Of a stretch of DNA of 54,954 bases, positions 16,777-25,313 are shown one piece after another. This DNA is from an uncultured Clostridia bacterium. GTDB lineage: Bacteria > Bacillota > Clostridia > Christensenellales > CAG-314. The position numbers and the translations under genes are program-made. Within the stretch, counting starts at the first letter, position 1. Every line of letters begins with the position of its first letter. The notes under the pieces were generated by a model that saw only the letters and a list, made by a program, of their open reading frames with translations, was not told the DNA's origin and ran no database searches. The stretch spans positions 1 through 54,954 of the forward strand of contig CANRHN010000005.1 of NCBI GenBank assembly GCA_947630425.1, written 5' to 3'.

Positions 16777-18618
16777 ATGAGCGAAAAGGTTAAAGAAAAA
16801 AGGCAGTCCGCCTCCGGCAAGGTAAGTTTGGGCAACAAGCTGGCGTTTGCTTGCGGCGACATTTTCGGCGGCGGCAGCTTCAACATCATCAACTTTCTTT
16901 TTACTCCCTTTTTGACGTTGATTGTTGGTATACCGATGACGTATTTGGCGCCGATACTGCTGCTCACCAAGGTGTGGGACGGCATCATCGACCCCTTTAT
17001 CGGCAAGATAACCGACGCCAAGCGTCCGGGCAAATTCGGCAAACGACGGTTCTTTATGCTGATTTTTGCTCCGCTTGTGTTGGTGGGATTTGTGTTGTTG
17101 TTCTTCCCATGGAATCTCATCACGACGGAAACTTGGGCAAAGTGCTTTTTGGTAGTGTTGGTATACATGCTGTATGCCACGGCGCAGAGCTTTGTTCTCA
17201 TTCCTTACTACTCTCACGCAAGCGAAATGACGGACGATTTTGTAGAGCGTAACCGCACAAATGCCGTTCGGTTGGCGTTTTCCATATTGTCAAGTTTGAT
17301 TTGCGTTGCCGTTCCGGGAATGATAGCTTCCCCCACAAACCCCGCGGTTTTCAAAAACAACCCGTCTTTGTCCTATATCGTAATGGCGGCGACATTCGGC
17401 GGAATATTTATGATTTCGGTGTTGATTGCGGCATTGTTCAGTCGCGAGCAAGTGGTAACGCCCGCAGTCAAAGCCAAATTCGACATCAAGGATTTTGTTC
17501 GTCCTCTCAAAATGGCGACCTATCGCCGACATCTCGGCATGCAGATGTGCGCCAGCTTCGGTATGGCGGTGATGAGCAGTTTCTTCTTTACGCTGTGCGA
17601 TTTTGTGTTGAGAGCCAATTCGTACTACACGTTAAATACAACAACAGTTGCGGGCGTGTCTCGTTTTCCGATTGCAACGGTGGCGGCAGCAGCAATGTTC
17701 GTTGCGCAGATAGTGGCATTGCCCATATATCTGACGGTAATCAAAAAGAAGTCCAAACGTTTTGCCTACATCACAGGCGCTATCGTGTGGATAGTCGTTG
17801 CGGCATTTATGATATTTTTACCTGTCGAAACCTCTTCGACGATTAACGACAAATTGAAGATCGTAACTGTTGACGGCGCGCCCGATTGGTTGCTTATCGG
17901 TTTCGGACTGTTGCTGGGTTTGGGTATCGGCGGTACGGTGTTTGTGCCGCACAGCGCGTTCGGCGATGTTTGCGACGTGGGCGAACTGTACTTCGGCGAG
18001 CGCACGGAGGGCAACTTCTCCGGTCTGAACAACTTCCTTAACACCACGGCGCAGGCTGTCGGTCTTGCCATTCCGCCGCTTGTTATCGGTTTGACGGGAT
18101 ATGTTGAAACACAGTATCGTACCGCAAGCGAGTACGCCACATTGTTGGGTATGAGTCCCGATATGCAGGCTAAGGATCTCGGTATGGCTCTTGAAAACTT
18201 CAAAATTACCGAGGGCGGCGGAAATGTTCAATTATTGCCGCTTTCACAGCCCGAAGCGGCGCAAATAGCTATCAAATTGACGTTTATTCTTTTGCCGATA
18301 ATCATCGTTGGTTTGGGAATATTCATTGCTTCCCGCTACAAACTGACCGCAAAACTGCAAGCGCGCATTGTGGAACTCAACCGTCGCGAGGACAAGGGCA
18401 GCGAAGAGTGGCAAGCGGAACGCGTCGAACTGTTGGGCGCGTTGGGCGAAAACGTGGAAAAACTCCCCGTCATCACCGCAGAAAGCGCAGAAGAGGAACG
18501 GACGCCCGACGAGCAAGGCGCGGCAGAGGACTCCGCGGCAAATCTTACCGAAACGGAGCAACAACCCGAGGCGGACGGTTCGCCGGACGAAAGCGCGGCA
18601 AGCCCGCAAGAAAAATAA
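16777..18618 (+). CDS. GPH-family (MelB-type) major facilitator transporter
   Basis: Sugar:cation symporter-like MFS protein in the cytoplasmic membrane. Features typical of glycoside-pentoside-hexuronide transporters are the N-terminal KLAFACGDIFGGGSFNII, the conserved loop motif VWDGIIDPFIGKITD, and GRRRFF-like KFGKRRFFML. About twelve membrane segments span residues ~25-520. The C-terminal ~90 residues form a charged, Glu-rich cytoplasmic tail not found in short family members, making the protein 613 residues. Substrate cannot be told from sequence. AAGGAG precedes the ATG; it follows ychF by 14 bases and ends at a strong terminator. Confidence 0.85.
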   Translation: MSEKVKEKRQSASGKVSLGNKLAFACGDIFGGGSFNIINFLFTPFLTLIVGIPMTYLAPILLLTKVWDGIIDPFIGKITDAKRPGKFGKRRFFMLIFAPLVLVGFVLLFFPWNLITTETWAKCFLVVLVYMLYATAQSFVLIPYYSHASEMTDDFVERNRTNAVRLAFSILSSLICVAVPGMIASPTNPAVFKNNPSLSYIVMAATFGGIFMISVLIAALFSREQVVTPAVKAKFDIKDFVRPLKMATYRRHLGMQMCASFGMAVMSSFFFTLCDFVLRANSYYTLNTTTVAGVSRFPIATVAAAAMFVAQIVALPIYLTVIKKKSKRFAYITGAIVWIVVAAFMIFLPVETSSTINDKLKIVTVDGAPDWLLIGFGLLLGLGIGGTVFVPHSAFGDVCDVGELYFGERTEGNFSGLNNFLNTTAQAVGLAIPPLVIGLTGYVETQYRTASEYATLLGMSPDMQAKDLGMALENFKITEGGGNVQLLPLSQPEAAQIAIKLTFILLPIIIVGLGIFIASRYKLTAKLQARIVELNRREDKGSEEWQAERVELLGALGENVEKLPVITAESAEEERTPDEQGAAEDSAANLTETEQQPEADGSPDESAASPQEK

Positions 18619-18630
18619 ACTTGTCTTTCA

Positions 18631-18660
18631 AAGAACGCAGTTATACAGCTGCGTTCTTTT
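18631..18660 (+). terminator. Intrinsic terminator after the MFS gene
   Basis: AAGAACGCAG / CTGCGTTCTT stem followed by TTTTGTG, 12 bases past the stop. Confidence 0.85.
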
Positions 18661-18708
18661 GTGTTAAAATATTTTCCTTTTTTATCGCAACGGCACAACG
18701 GCAAAGGG

Positions 18709-18737
18709 TTGTTGAATTTGTCGCAATGTGGTATAAT
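18709..18737 (+). promoter_or_regulatory. Promoter of yycJ, apparently leaderless
   Basis: TTGTTG at 18709-18714, 17-nt spacer, perfect TATAAT at 18732-18737. The start codon at 18747 is only 9 bases after the -10, and there is no ribosome site, so transcription should start at or next to the ATG. Confidence 0.65.
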
Positions 18738-18746
18738 AATTTTACT

Positions 18747-19526
18747 ATGCTAAAGATTTCGCCGCTGTTCAGCGGAAGCAAAGGAAACTGCACCCTGATC
18801 CAATCGCAGAACGTCAACATTTTGTTGGACGTCGGCTTTACCTATCGCGGAATTGTCAAGGCGCTCGAAGAGCGCGATCTGACCCCCGACGACATCGACG
18901 CAATCGTCATCACGCACGAACACACCGATCACATCGGGGCGTTGCCAATGTGGACGCGTCACACGCCCACTCCCGTTTACGCGCCCGAGCGAATTGCCGA
19001 TTTGATTGCTCAAAGGGTGTACTTTTCCGACGTCAACGGCATTGTGGACGATTTTGTTTTGGGAGACGTCGCCATTGCTCATTACGAATGTTCGCACGAC
19101 GCGGTGTGTTGCTTTGGGTACAAATTTACCTGCGGCAGCAGTCGCTTTGCATGCGTTACCGACACGGGACATTATACGGACGAATTGACGGATTTTTTGT
19201 GGGACTGTAACGCAATCATGTTGGAAAGCAACCACGACGAGGACATGCTGCGCCGCGGAAGCTACAGCTTTTCGCTCAAGCAACGCATTTTGTCCCCCTT
19301 TGGGCATTTGTCGAACGCTCAAGCGGCGCAAGTACTCAAGCAGCTTGCGGGGTCCTGCGTCAAAACAATTTTGTTGGCGCACTTGTCGGAAAACAACAAT
19401 AACAAAGAGCTGGCTTTCAACACGGCTGTGTCCGCATGCGCGGAAAGCGGCGTTGTTGAGGGTAGAGATGTGATGATTTACGTCGTCGATCAGTACAAAA
19501 ACGAGGTGTCCGTTTGCTTAGACTGA
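18747..19526 (+). CDS. yycJ: YycJ/WalJ-like metallo-beta-lactamase-fold hydrolase
   Basis: A 259-residue MBL-fold protein of the YycJ group (metal-dependent nuclease-like; often next to walRK, which is absent here). The opening LFSGSKGNCTLI, the metal motif THEHTDHIGAL (HxHxDH), CVTDTGHYTD, the MLESNHDED motif, PFGHLSN and ILLAHLSENNN are all in family order. Two metals are expected. The start is the ATG 9 bases after a consensus -10, implying a leaderless mRNA; the longer upstream open frame has no family match. It overlaps the next gene by 13 bases. Confidence 0.9.
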   Translation: MLKISPLFSGSKGNCTLIQSQNVNILLDVGFTYRGIVKALEERDLTPDDIDAIVITHEHTDHIGALPMWTRHTPTPVYAPERIADLIAQRVYFSDVNGIVDDFVLGDVAIAHYECSHDAVCCFGYKFTCGSSRFACVTDTGHYTDELTDFLWDCNAIMLESNHDEDMLRRGSYSFSLKQRILSPFGHLSNAQAAQVLKQLAGSCVKTILLAHLSENNNNKELAFNTAVSACAESGVVEGRDVMIYVVDQYKNEVSVCLD

Positions 19527-20419
19527 ACTACGAAAAACGGGATTTGGGGTTTGTGTTCGGCGTTGCCGTCGCCATGATGGTGGTGGCAAGTCTTTTGTTG
19601 TCCCTTATTTTCGGAAATGCCGAGGACGGTTGGCGTTTTTGGCTTATGCAAGCGTTGTACACGGTGGCTATAGGCAGCTCCGTATTCGTTTATGCGGCGG
19701 TTGCTCGCGTCAACCCAATTGCGGCGGGCAAACTCAACGTCAAGCCTCCGCTTGCCCACATTGGGTGGGGCGTTTTGGCAACCGCATGTTTGATATTTGC
19801 CATGATGCCCATCAACAACATGCTGATGAACGGTATCGAGCGGCTGGGACTACCCGCGCAAGGCGTTGACATTCCCGACGGAGCGGAAAATTTGGCGGGA
19901 TTGTTGATAGTCGCCGCCCTTCTACCCGCCTTTTGCGAGGAGGCGGTTTTTCGCGGTGGGGTAGCTCAAGCGGCGGCTTCATTCAAAAACAAATTTGCCG
20001 CTTTGGCTCTTTGCGGTGGATTGTTTGCCGTCTTTCACGCCAACCCCGCGCAAACAATTCATCAATTTGCGTTGGGCGCGCTGCTTTCGTTGTTGGCTTT
20101 GAGAAGCGGCAGTCTGTGGACGTCCGTTTTGGTGCATTTGTTCAACAATTTGTTGGTGGTCGCCCTCAATTTTACCGTGTTGGGGCAGAGCGCGTTTTGG
20201 AGCGTAACAAGCAACACCGCCGTTGTTTTACCCATCATGTTTGCGGGACTTGTCGGCTTTGGCTTGTGCGTGTTCGGGTATATCAAAACAACTCGCAGCA
20301 ATTGGAAAGCGTGTTCGGAATCGGACGCCCGCCCTTCGGGCACGTCCGCAATGGCTTTGTGCGTTTCCGTCGTCATTTGTCTTGTTTTGTGGTTTACAAG
20401 GTTGTTTTTGGGGGCGTGA
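19514..20419 (+). CDS. CPBP-family intramembrane metalloprotease
   Basis: A 301-residue polytopic membrane protein of the CAAX-protease/bacteriocin-processing (Abi) family. It has the three catalytic motifs: EEAVFRGG (EExxxR, ~residue 141), FAVFHANPAQTIHQ (FxxxH, ~172) and VLVHLFNN (HxxxN/D, ~207), within about eight membrane segments. Likely start is TTG at 19514, with GAGGTG 6 bases upstream, inside the end of yycJ. Its stop overlaps the rlmH start (TGATG). Substrate unknown; no bacteriocin gene is nearby. Confidence 0.85.
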   Translation: MLRLNYEKRDLGFVFGVAVAMMVVASLLLSLIFGNAEDGWRFWLMQALYTVAIGSSVFVYAAVARVNPIAAGKLNVKPPLAHIGWGVLATACLIFAMMPINNMLMNGIERLGLPAQGVDIPDGAENLAGLLIVAALLPAFCEEAVFRGGVAQAAASFKNKFAALALCGGLFAVFHANPAQTIHQFALGALLSLLALRSGSLWTSVLVHLFNNLLVVALNFTVLGQSAFWSVTSNTAVVLPIMFAGLVGFGLCVFGYIKTTRSNWKACSESDARPSGTSAMALCVSVVICLVLWFTRLFLGA

Positions 20420-20889
20420 TGAAGTTTCGGATCGTTGCCGTTGGCAAGGTAAAAGAAGAATATTTGCGCCAAGCAATTGCGGAGTACTCCAAGCGCATTT
20501 CGCGTTTTGCCGAACTGCAAATTGTGGAAGTGGAAGAGTGTCTTAGCCGTGGCGCGCAAACGGCGGGCGAGGTGGAACGCGTAAAAGTTGCGGAAGGCAA
20601 AGCCATTCTTGCCAAGCTGGAAGGCTACGTTGTGGCAACGGATATCGACGGGGAGCTTGTTTCCAGCGAGCAATTGAGCAATCTCATTGTTCGGCAAAAG
20701 CAGCGTTACTCCACCGTGACGTTTGTTGTGGGCGGAAGCAACGGATTGTCGGACGAGGTAAAGGCAAGGGCGGACGTTCGGCTTTCTTTCGGAAAAATCA
20801 CCCTGCCTCACCAACTTTTTCGCGTTGTTTTGACGGAACAGCTTTACAGGGCGTGTTGCATTGAAAACAACGCATCCTACCACAAGTAG
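20419..20889 (+). CDS. rlmH: 23S rRNA pseudouridine-1915 N3-methyltransferase RlmH
   Basis: SPOUT-class enzyme that methylates pseudouridine 1915 in helix 69 of 23S rRNA on the 70S ribosome, using SAM. The 156-residue protein has the typical start MKFRIVAVGKVKEEYL, the trefoil-knot motifs FVVGGSNGLSDEV and LSFGKITLPHQLFRVVLTEQLYRA, and the family C-terminal NASYHK. The start ATG overlaps the upstream TGA by one base, indicating translational coupling. Confidence 0.97.
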   Translation: MKFRIVAVGKVKEEYLRQAIAEYSKRISRFAELQIVEVEECLSRGAQTAGEVERVKVAEGKAILAKLEGYVVATDIDGELVSSEQLSNLIVRQKQRYSTVTFVVGGSNGLSDEVKARADVRLSFGKITLPHQLFRVVLTEQLYRACCIENNASYHK

Positions 20890-20900
20890 AGCAGATACAA

Positions 20901-20928
20901 TTGACAAAATAATTATTTGTGTTACAAT
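20901..20928 (+). promoter_or_regulatory. Promoter of the hydrolase-DUF951-lepB unit
   Basis: Perfect TTGACA at 20901-20906, 16-nt spacer, TACAAT at 20923-20928. The predicted start falls at about 20935, beside an in-frame GTG at 20936 and 10 bases before the ATG at 20945, so the transcript is nearly leaderless. Confidence 0.65.
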
Positions 20929-20944
20929 AAATTCGGTGAAAAAT

Positions 20945-22585
20945 ATGGAAAGTGTACTAACATCACAAACGCTGTGGGAAGGGTACGACCCCGCGGCAGA
21001 ACAACTTGATATCGACCCCATCAAACAGACGGAAAAAGGGGGCATAGTAACAAAAACCCTCTATTTTACGGGCAGAACGCTCAGTAGCGGCGCAAAAACA
21101 CGTGTGTTCGGCACGGTATGCTTCAAAAAGAGCGCGGAAAACAAGCCCGCGGTGTTGGTTGTAAGCAACTACACGCGTCCCATCGAGATGGAAGTACTGT
21201 CAGACCTCGCCTCGCGCGGCTTTGTGGCAATGTCGGTGGACCTTGCCGGCAAACGCGCCAAGGGGCTGCACACAATTTACCCCGAAGAAATTCTTTACTG
21301 CAACAACGACAACGCCCTTTCGATGTTTGAAATTTCCGAAACGGCGCGCGAGACCAAGCTTTACGAGTACACGGTCAGTTGTCGCAGAGCAATCACTTAC
21401 TTGCTGAACGAAGAACACGTGTCGCAGGTGTCCGTTCTCACCGAGGGTCGCGGAGTTTACGTGGGCATAATAGTCCTCGGCGTGGAAACGCGCGTAAAAA
21501 ACGGCGCAATTTTGTTCGGCAATTTGTACCGCAACTTTCCCGTACTCAGCAAGGACGAAAATGTCTTGGACGCGGGCAAGGACGAATTGGAACGGCACAT
21601 TGCTTACGACACGCGCCGTCAACAGTGGACGTTGGGACTTGCTCCGCAAACTTACGCCCAGCAAATAAAAGTACCCGTCTACGTGATAAATTCGGCAAAC
21701 AGCCCCTTTGTTGATATTGTTCAAACAAGCAAAACAATGCTTCGCTTAAATTCCGACAGCAGGTTGTTGATTTTGCCCACGAGCATGGACTATATACCCA
21801 AACGTTACACAGACGGAGTGTTGACTTGGTTGAACGGTTACGAGCCTTCTCCGCGCGCGGAAATAAAATCCTTCCGCAACGACAGCGGCGATTACTGTAT
21901 TTCCGTCAAAACGGACAAGCCGCTTTCTCAAACCTCGCTGTGGTACTGCACCGACGCGGATTCGCGCGCAAAGCATTGGACCAAAGCCACCCTTACGCAG
22001 TCGAACGACTGTTATGTTGCCAAACTTAACTTGTACGAAAAGGAGTGCAACATTGCAAGCTTTGCCACCTTCAACGGCAACGTGGCGGAATCTACCTTGG
22101 TGCTAACGGAAAGAGTTTCCGCGGTCAACGTTACCAAAGCGCTCAACATCATTTTCAGCGGAACGGGAAAACAAACGTTAGTGCCGCTTGTGGACGACGG
22201 GCGTTGGTGGAATGTGGATCTTGAGCCGCAGTTTGACAAGGGCTATCTCAACATTTTGGGCGCAAAGGGCAGAGTGCTTGCAACCTTTGCCATAAACGAC
22301 AAAAGTATTCGCATAAATCAATCCTTCACCGTGGTGTTTGACGTGTGTTGCAACGTCAGGCAGCAAATCAAGCTCGTTGCCGTCACCAAATTCGGCGACG
22401 CGAACCTGCAGTACAGTCAGTACGTGCAATTGGCGGGCAACGGCAAATGGGAGCATATCACCTTTGACAAGGTAAACTTCCACCGCGAGGGGGACGGAAA
22501 ACAACTTTTGGACTCCGAAAAGGTGGAAATGTTGGCGATTGTTGCCGACAATGAATTTTTGGTAAACAACATTTTCTTGGTATGA
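20945..22585 (+). CDS. Degenerate alpha/beta-hydrolase-fold protein with C-terminal beta domain
   Basis: Residues ~55-300 follow the order of acetyl-xylan-esterase/dienelactone-type hydrolases: KPAVLVVSNYTRP (strand plus oxyanion region), LASRGFVAMSVDLAG, a YTVSCRRAITYLL helix and an ILPTSMDY segment. Where the G-x-S-x-G nucleophile elbow should be, the sequence is VLTEGRGVYVGIIV, with no Ser, Cys or Asp. The protein is therefore probably not a classical hydrolase. Residues ~310-546 are beta-rich and unrecognised. Start ATG at 20945; an in-frame GTG at 20936 is an alternative. No ribosome site of note. Overlaps the DUF951 gene by four bases. Confidence 0.65.
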   Translation: MESVLTSQTLWEGYDPAAEQLDIDPIKQTEKGGIVTKTLYFTGRTLSSGAKTRVFGTVCFKKSAENKPAVLVVSNYTRPIEMEVLSDLASRGFVAMSVDLAGKRAKGLHTIYPEEILYCNNDNALSMFEISETARETKLYEYTVSCRRAITYLLNEEHVSQVSVLTEGRGVYVGIIVLGVETRVKNGAILFGNLYRNFPVLSKDENVLDAGKDELERHIAYDTRRQQWTLGLAPQTYAQQIKVPVYVINSANSPFVDIVQTSKTMLRLNSDSRLLILPTSMDYIPKRYTDGVLTWLNGYEPSPRAEIKSFRNDSGDYCISVKTDKPLSQTSLWYCTDADSRAKHWTKATLTQSNDCYVAKLNLYEKECNIASFATFNGNVAESTLVLTERVSAVNVTKALNIIFSGTGKQTLVPLVDDGRWWNVDLEPQFDKGYLNILGAKGRVLATFAINDKSIRINQSFTVVFDVCCNVRQQIKLVAVTKFGDANLQYSQYVQLAGNGKWEHITFDKVNFHREGDGKQLLDSEKVEMLAIVADNEFLVNNIFLV

Positions 22586-22758
22586 CAAGTATCAACGTGG
22601 GCGACACTGTAACAACACGCAAGCCTCACGCGTGCGGCGGCAACAAATGGGTCGTGGTGCGCGTGGGAGCCGATTACAAAATCAAATGCGAACGTTGCGG
22701 ACGCATAGTGATGTTGGATAGCGACAAATTTTACAAGGTAGTGCAAATTGCAAAGTAA
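22582..22758 (+). CDS. DUF951 family small protein
   Basis: A 58-residue protein. It shows the DUF951 pattern: an N-terminal VGDTVTTRKPHACGGNKW, then VVVRVGADYKIKCERCGRIVML. The lone Cys plus CxxC pair suggests a zinc ribbon-like site. Function unknown; conserved in Bacillota. ATGA overlap with the upstream stop and an 11-base overlap with lepB place it in a tightly coupled unit. Confidence 0.9.
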   Translation: MTSINVGDTVTTRKPHACGGNKWVVVRVGADYKIKCERCGRIVMLDSDKFYKVVQIAK

Positions 22759-23581
22759 CGACGATTTTCAACAGAATACCGTAAACGAAGAAGCTAACTC
22801 CGCCGAGGAGTCGGCTTCTTGCGTAGTGAGTGAAGAAAGCCAAACCGACAGCCAAACCGACAGTCAAGCCGTGACTGCGGAAACGTCCGAAGCAACGTCC
22901 CCAACGGCGCAAAAAAGTCGGCGCAGCAAGCTTGACAAGGCGTTCGACATCGTTTTGTGGGTGTTGGTGGTTGCGCTTATCCTTTTGGTACTTGTGCGGC
23001 TGTTTGCTTTCGGAAGAATTACCATAAGCGGAAAATCCATGACCGCCGACTACTACAACAACGAGGAGCTTGCTTCCTACAATCCCGAACTCACCTATCA
23101 CGACGGGGACACAGTGCGGGTCAACAAGCTTGTAAGCCCCAAACGCGGCGATGTTGTGGTGTTTTACGAACAGTCCGTCAACAAATTCAAGGCAATGTTT
23201 GTAAACACCAACAAAACCAAAAACAAAGAGAAGTACAAAAAACTCATCAAGCGAGTGGTCGCGCTCGAGGGGGACAAGCTGTGGTTAGAGCCCCACGCGG
23301 GCGGCGGTTACTTGCTCGTCATTTTGACTGCCGACGGAAAAACGCTTCACGAGGACTACTACGTAAAAAACGACGTCAAGCTCAGCATAGAGGCATTTGT
23401 GTTGCGCGAAACAGACGCTCTGAAGCTGGGCTGTCTCGAAAACGCAACCGCCGACGAGCCTTACGTTGTCAAGGAGGACTGCTTTTTTGCTCTCGGAGAC
23501 AACCGTGCGGAATCCAACGACTCTCGCGGCAAGCTCGGCGACGTTCCCTTCGATCGAATCTACGGCGTGGTAAGAGAATAA
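22748..23581 (+). CDS. lepB: Signal peptidase I
   Basis: Membrane-bound Ser/Lys protease that removes signal peptides from secreted proteins. The 277-residue protein has an acidic, low-complexity cytoplasmic tail (~residues 1-55), a membrane anchor (~68-90), then the catalytic boxes: SGKSMTADYY with the Ser nucleophile, KRVVALEGDKLWL with the catalytic Lys, and FALGDNRAESNDSR. Box B reads SMTADY rather than the usual SMxPT, and the substrate domain has insertions. Start taken as TTG at 22748 behind AAGGTAG, overlapping the DUF951 gene. Confidence 0.92.
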   Translation: MQSNDDFQQNTVNEEANSAEESASCVVSEESQTDSQTDSQAVTAETSEATSPTAQKSRRSKLDKAFDIVLWVLVVALILLVLVRLFAFGRITISGKSMTADYYNNEELASYNPELTYHDGDTVRVNKLVSPKRGDVVVFYEQSVNKFKAMFVNTNKTKNKEKYKKLIKRVVALEGDKLWLEPHAGGGYLLVILTADGKTLHEDYYVKNDVKLSIEAFVLRETDALKLGCLENATADEPYVVKEDCFFALGDNRAESNDSRGKLGDVPFDRIYGVVRE

Positions 23582-23630
23582 CTGCCAAACGGGCTGTCGC
23601 GTTAAACATTTTTTATACCAAACGATATCA

Positions 23631-23668
23631 AAAACGACCTGAAAAATATTGATTTCAAGTCGTTTTTT
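23631..23668. terminator. Terminator between lepB and the convergent membrane protein gene
   Basis: AAAACGAC-TGAAA / TTTCA-GTCGTTTT arms with one mismatch and T-tracts on both sides. Confidence 0.75.
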
Positions 23669-23732
23669 TATATAGTTATTCTTTTTTTGTCGTTTATGCG
23701 AATGACGCAACAGCCTGTTTGTTGCCGCAAAT

Positions 23733-25136
23733 CTATTTTTTGTGGAAGGTGTTGCCTCCGTCATCTGTGGTATATGTGTTGCCGTAGCCGTCGGTGTAAC
23801 TGTCCCCGTCGTAGTGCTTCACCGTTATGGTGTTGCCGTACTCATCGGTTATTTTGAATTCATCATCGGCTACATGTTCTCCGTAGTAGCCTTGCCTGAA
23901 GCCTTTTTCCAATTTTGATCCGCCCAACATAACGCCGAATGAGTAAAGTATCCAACGCACAAACGCAACAATCAAAACGACTGCAAGCAACACGAATATT
24001 ATCGCTGTTGCAACGGGGAACAAAACAGTCACGACAAAAGCCGTACCCGTTTGCCACTTCTCGGGCAGGTTTACGTTCCAATACAAGTAGGCAACAATGT
24101 ATGCAAGCGTTGCCACAATCAGCGTTACGGGTAAAAAGATGTTCTTGAAGAAAGCTATCACGCCGTTTGTAACTTCCGGCAGATTGGAAATCAGCACCCA
24201 ACCGACGACGTCTGCGGCAACAAGCAACACAACACCCGCCACAATCAAAGCGACGTTTCCCGCTCTGCTTGTTTTGAAGGGTTTGAAAGTTGCCCAAAAC
24301 AGCAAAAAGGACGGCGTAATCAATGCGTAAGCAATGCCTATGGCGCTTATCAAAACGCCGCTGTCTCCACGTGATGAGAACCAGAAGTATAAGTATAGAC
24401 CGTAGCCCAGCAGTATCAAATATAACACCGCCACAGAACAGAAGAGTTCTATGCGCGTTTTTTTAGGCGCAGGCTCTTTGCGTTTTATGCGGGATTTGAT
24501 TTTATCCAAAAGCGCCAATGCCTTGATGTTGTGCGTTTGTTGTTCATCTTCCTCTGTTAAAGAGTTTACCGTGCTTTCAAAGTCGTCAAGCGCCTTCTTT
24601 TGAACAGCTCCGCCCGTTACAAAGTGCGCCGTTTCGGGGTGGTCATTGTCAATGTGCAACAAGTAGGTGTTGTAACCGTCTGTAGCTTTGAGACCCACCA
24701 CCATAAAGTATTCCGACTCGTATTTGTTGCACCACAAAAAGTCGTAAACCGTCTCCACGCCGTTTTCCACAACGGGTGCGTATTCTATTTCCGAGGGCGC
24801 AGCAAAGTATGCTTTGAAACTGTTGCCGTCCCGCTCGGTGACCGAGCCTTCCTCTATTATTTGTTCTGTGTTTATATCGGGGGCGTCTGTCGATTGCTCG
24901 GAAGCGCTCTCTTTGTTTTGCTCTCGCTTTGCTTTGCGTGACACGTAAAAGCACAGCAGACCAATCAAAAGCAAAAGCCCACCGTAACCAAAAGCAAAGT
25001 ACTTGACAGGCGTTTCTTTGATGTTCTGTCCCAACACCGAAGTAAAGCACAAAATTCCCACGACGATCAACGCCAAGCTTATCACCCAACAAACGATTGC
25101 CGCAACCAACATTTTTACGGATTTGTTCTTTTTCAT
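23733..25136 (-). CDS. Multi-pass membrane protein of unknown function with phase-variable-type promoter
   Basis: 467 residues, family not recognised. Two membrane segments at ~8-36 and ~48-66, then a soluble domain (~70-225) with SYAAP-like and DFLWCNKYESEYFMVVGL segments. A basic stretch (IKRKEPAPKKTR) follows, then about six more membrane segments (~232-415). The soluble C-terminus holds short GNT repeats (EYGNTITVKHYDG, GYGNTYTTDDGGNTFHKK). The ATG at 25136 follows GGAGG. The gene stands alone, convergent with lepB. Its promoter has consensus -35 and -10 boxes separated by 20 bp that include ten C, so expression may switch by tract slippage. No enzyme motif seen. Confidence 0.75.
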   Translation of the reverse strand: MKKNKSVKMLVAAIVCWVISLALIVVGILCFTSVLGQNIKETPVKYFAFGYGGLLLLIGLLCFYVSRKAKREQNKESASEQSTDAPDINTEQIIEEGSVTERDGNSFKAYFAAPSEIEYAPVVENGVETVYDFLWCNKYESEYFMVVGLKATDGYNTYLLHIDNDHPETAHFVTGGAVQKKALDDFESTVNSLTEEDEQQTHNIKALALLDKIKSRIKRKEPAPKKTRIELFCSVAVLYLILLGYGLYLYFWFSSRGDSGVLISAIGIAYALITPSFLLFWATFKPFKTSRAGNVALIVAGVVLLVAADVVGWVLISNLPEVTNGVIAFFKNIFLPVTLIVATLAYIVAYLYWNVNLPEKWQTGTAFVVTVLFPVATAIIFVLLAVVLIVAFVRWILYSFGVMLGGSKLEKGFRQGYYGEHVADDEFKITDEYGNTITVKHYDGDSYTDGYGNTYTTDDGGNTFHKK

Positions 25137-25185
25137 TGTTGCCTCCTTTTGCAATAAATTAAGTATTTGTTATAAAACTCTATTC

Positions 25186-25217
25186 ATTATAACACACGGG
25201 GGGGGGGTGACTGTCAA
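25186..25217 (-). promoter_or_regulatory. Promoter with homopolymeric spacer (candidate phase-variable promoter)
   Basis: On the minus strand: perfect TTGACA (25217-25212), a spacer GTCA-C10-GTGTGT of 20 bp, and perfect TATAAT (25191-25186) preceded by TG (extended -10). A sigma-A promoter works best at 17 bp, so loss of three C would give optimal spacing and the present length should be weak. This is the same arrangement as known phase-variable promoters such as Neisseria porA. Confidence 0.75.
25198..25207. repeat. G10 homopolymer (C10 on minus strand)
   Basis: Ten consecutive G, the longest G/C homopolymer in the window, exactly between the -35 and -10 boxes of the minus-strand membrane protein gene. 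Confidence 0.9.
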
Positions 25218-25313
25218 CACAAAATTGCCAATTCGCGTTTTTGAGTTTTTTGTCCGACGGGCAAATTGTGCAAAAAAGTATATTTTGCCTTGCAGTTGAG
25301 CAAAAATTTCGGT

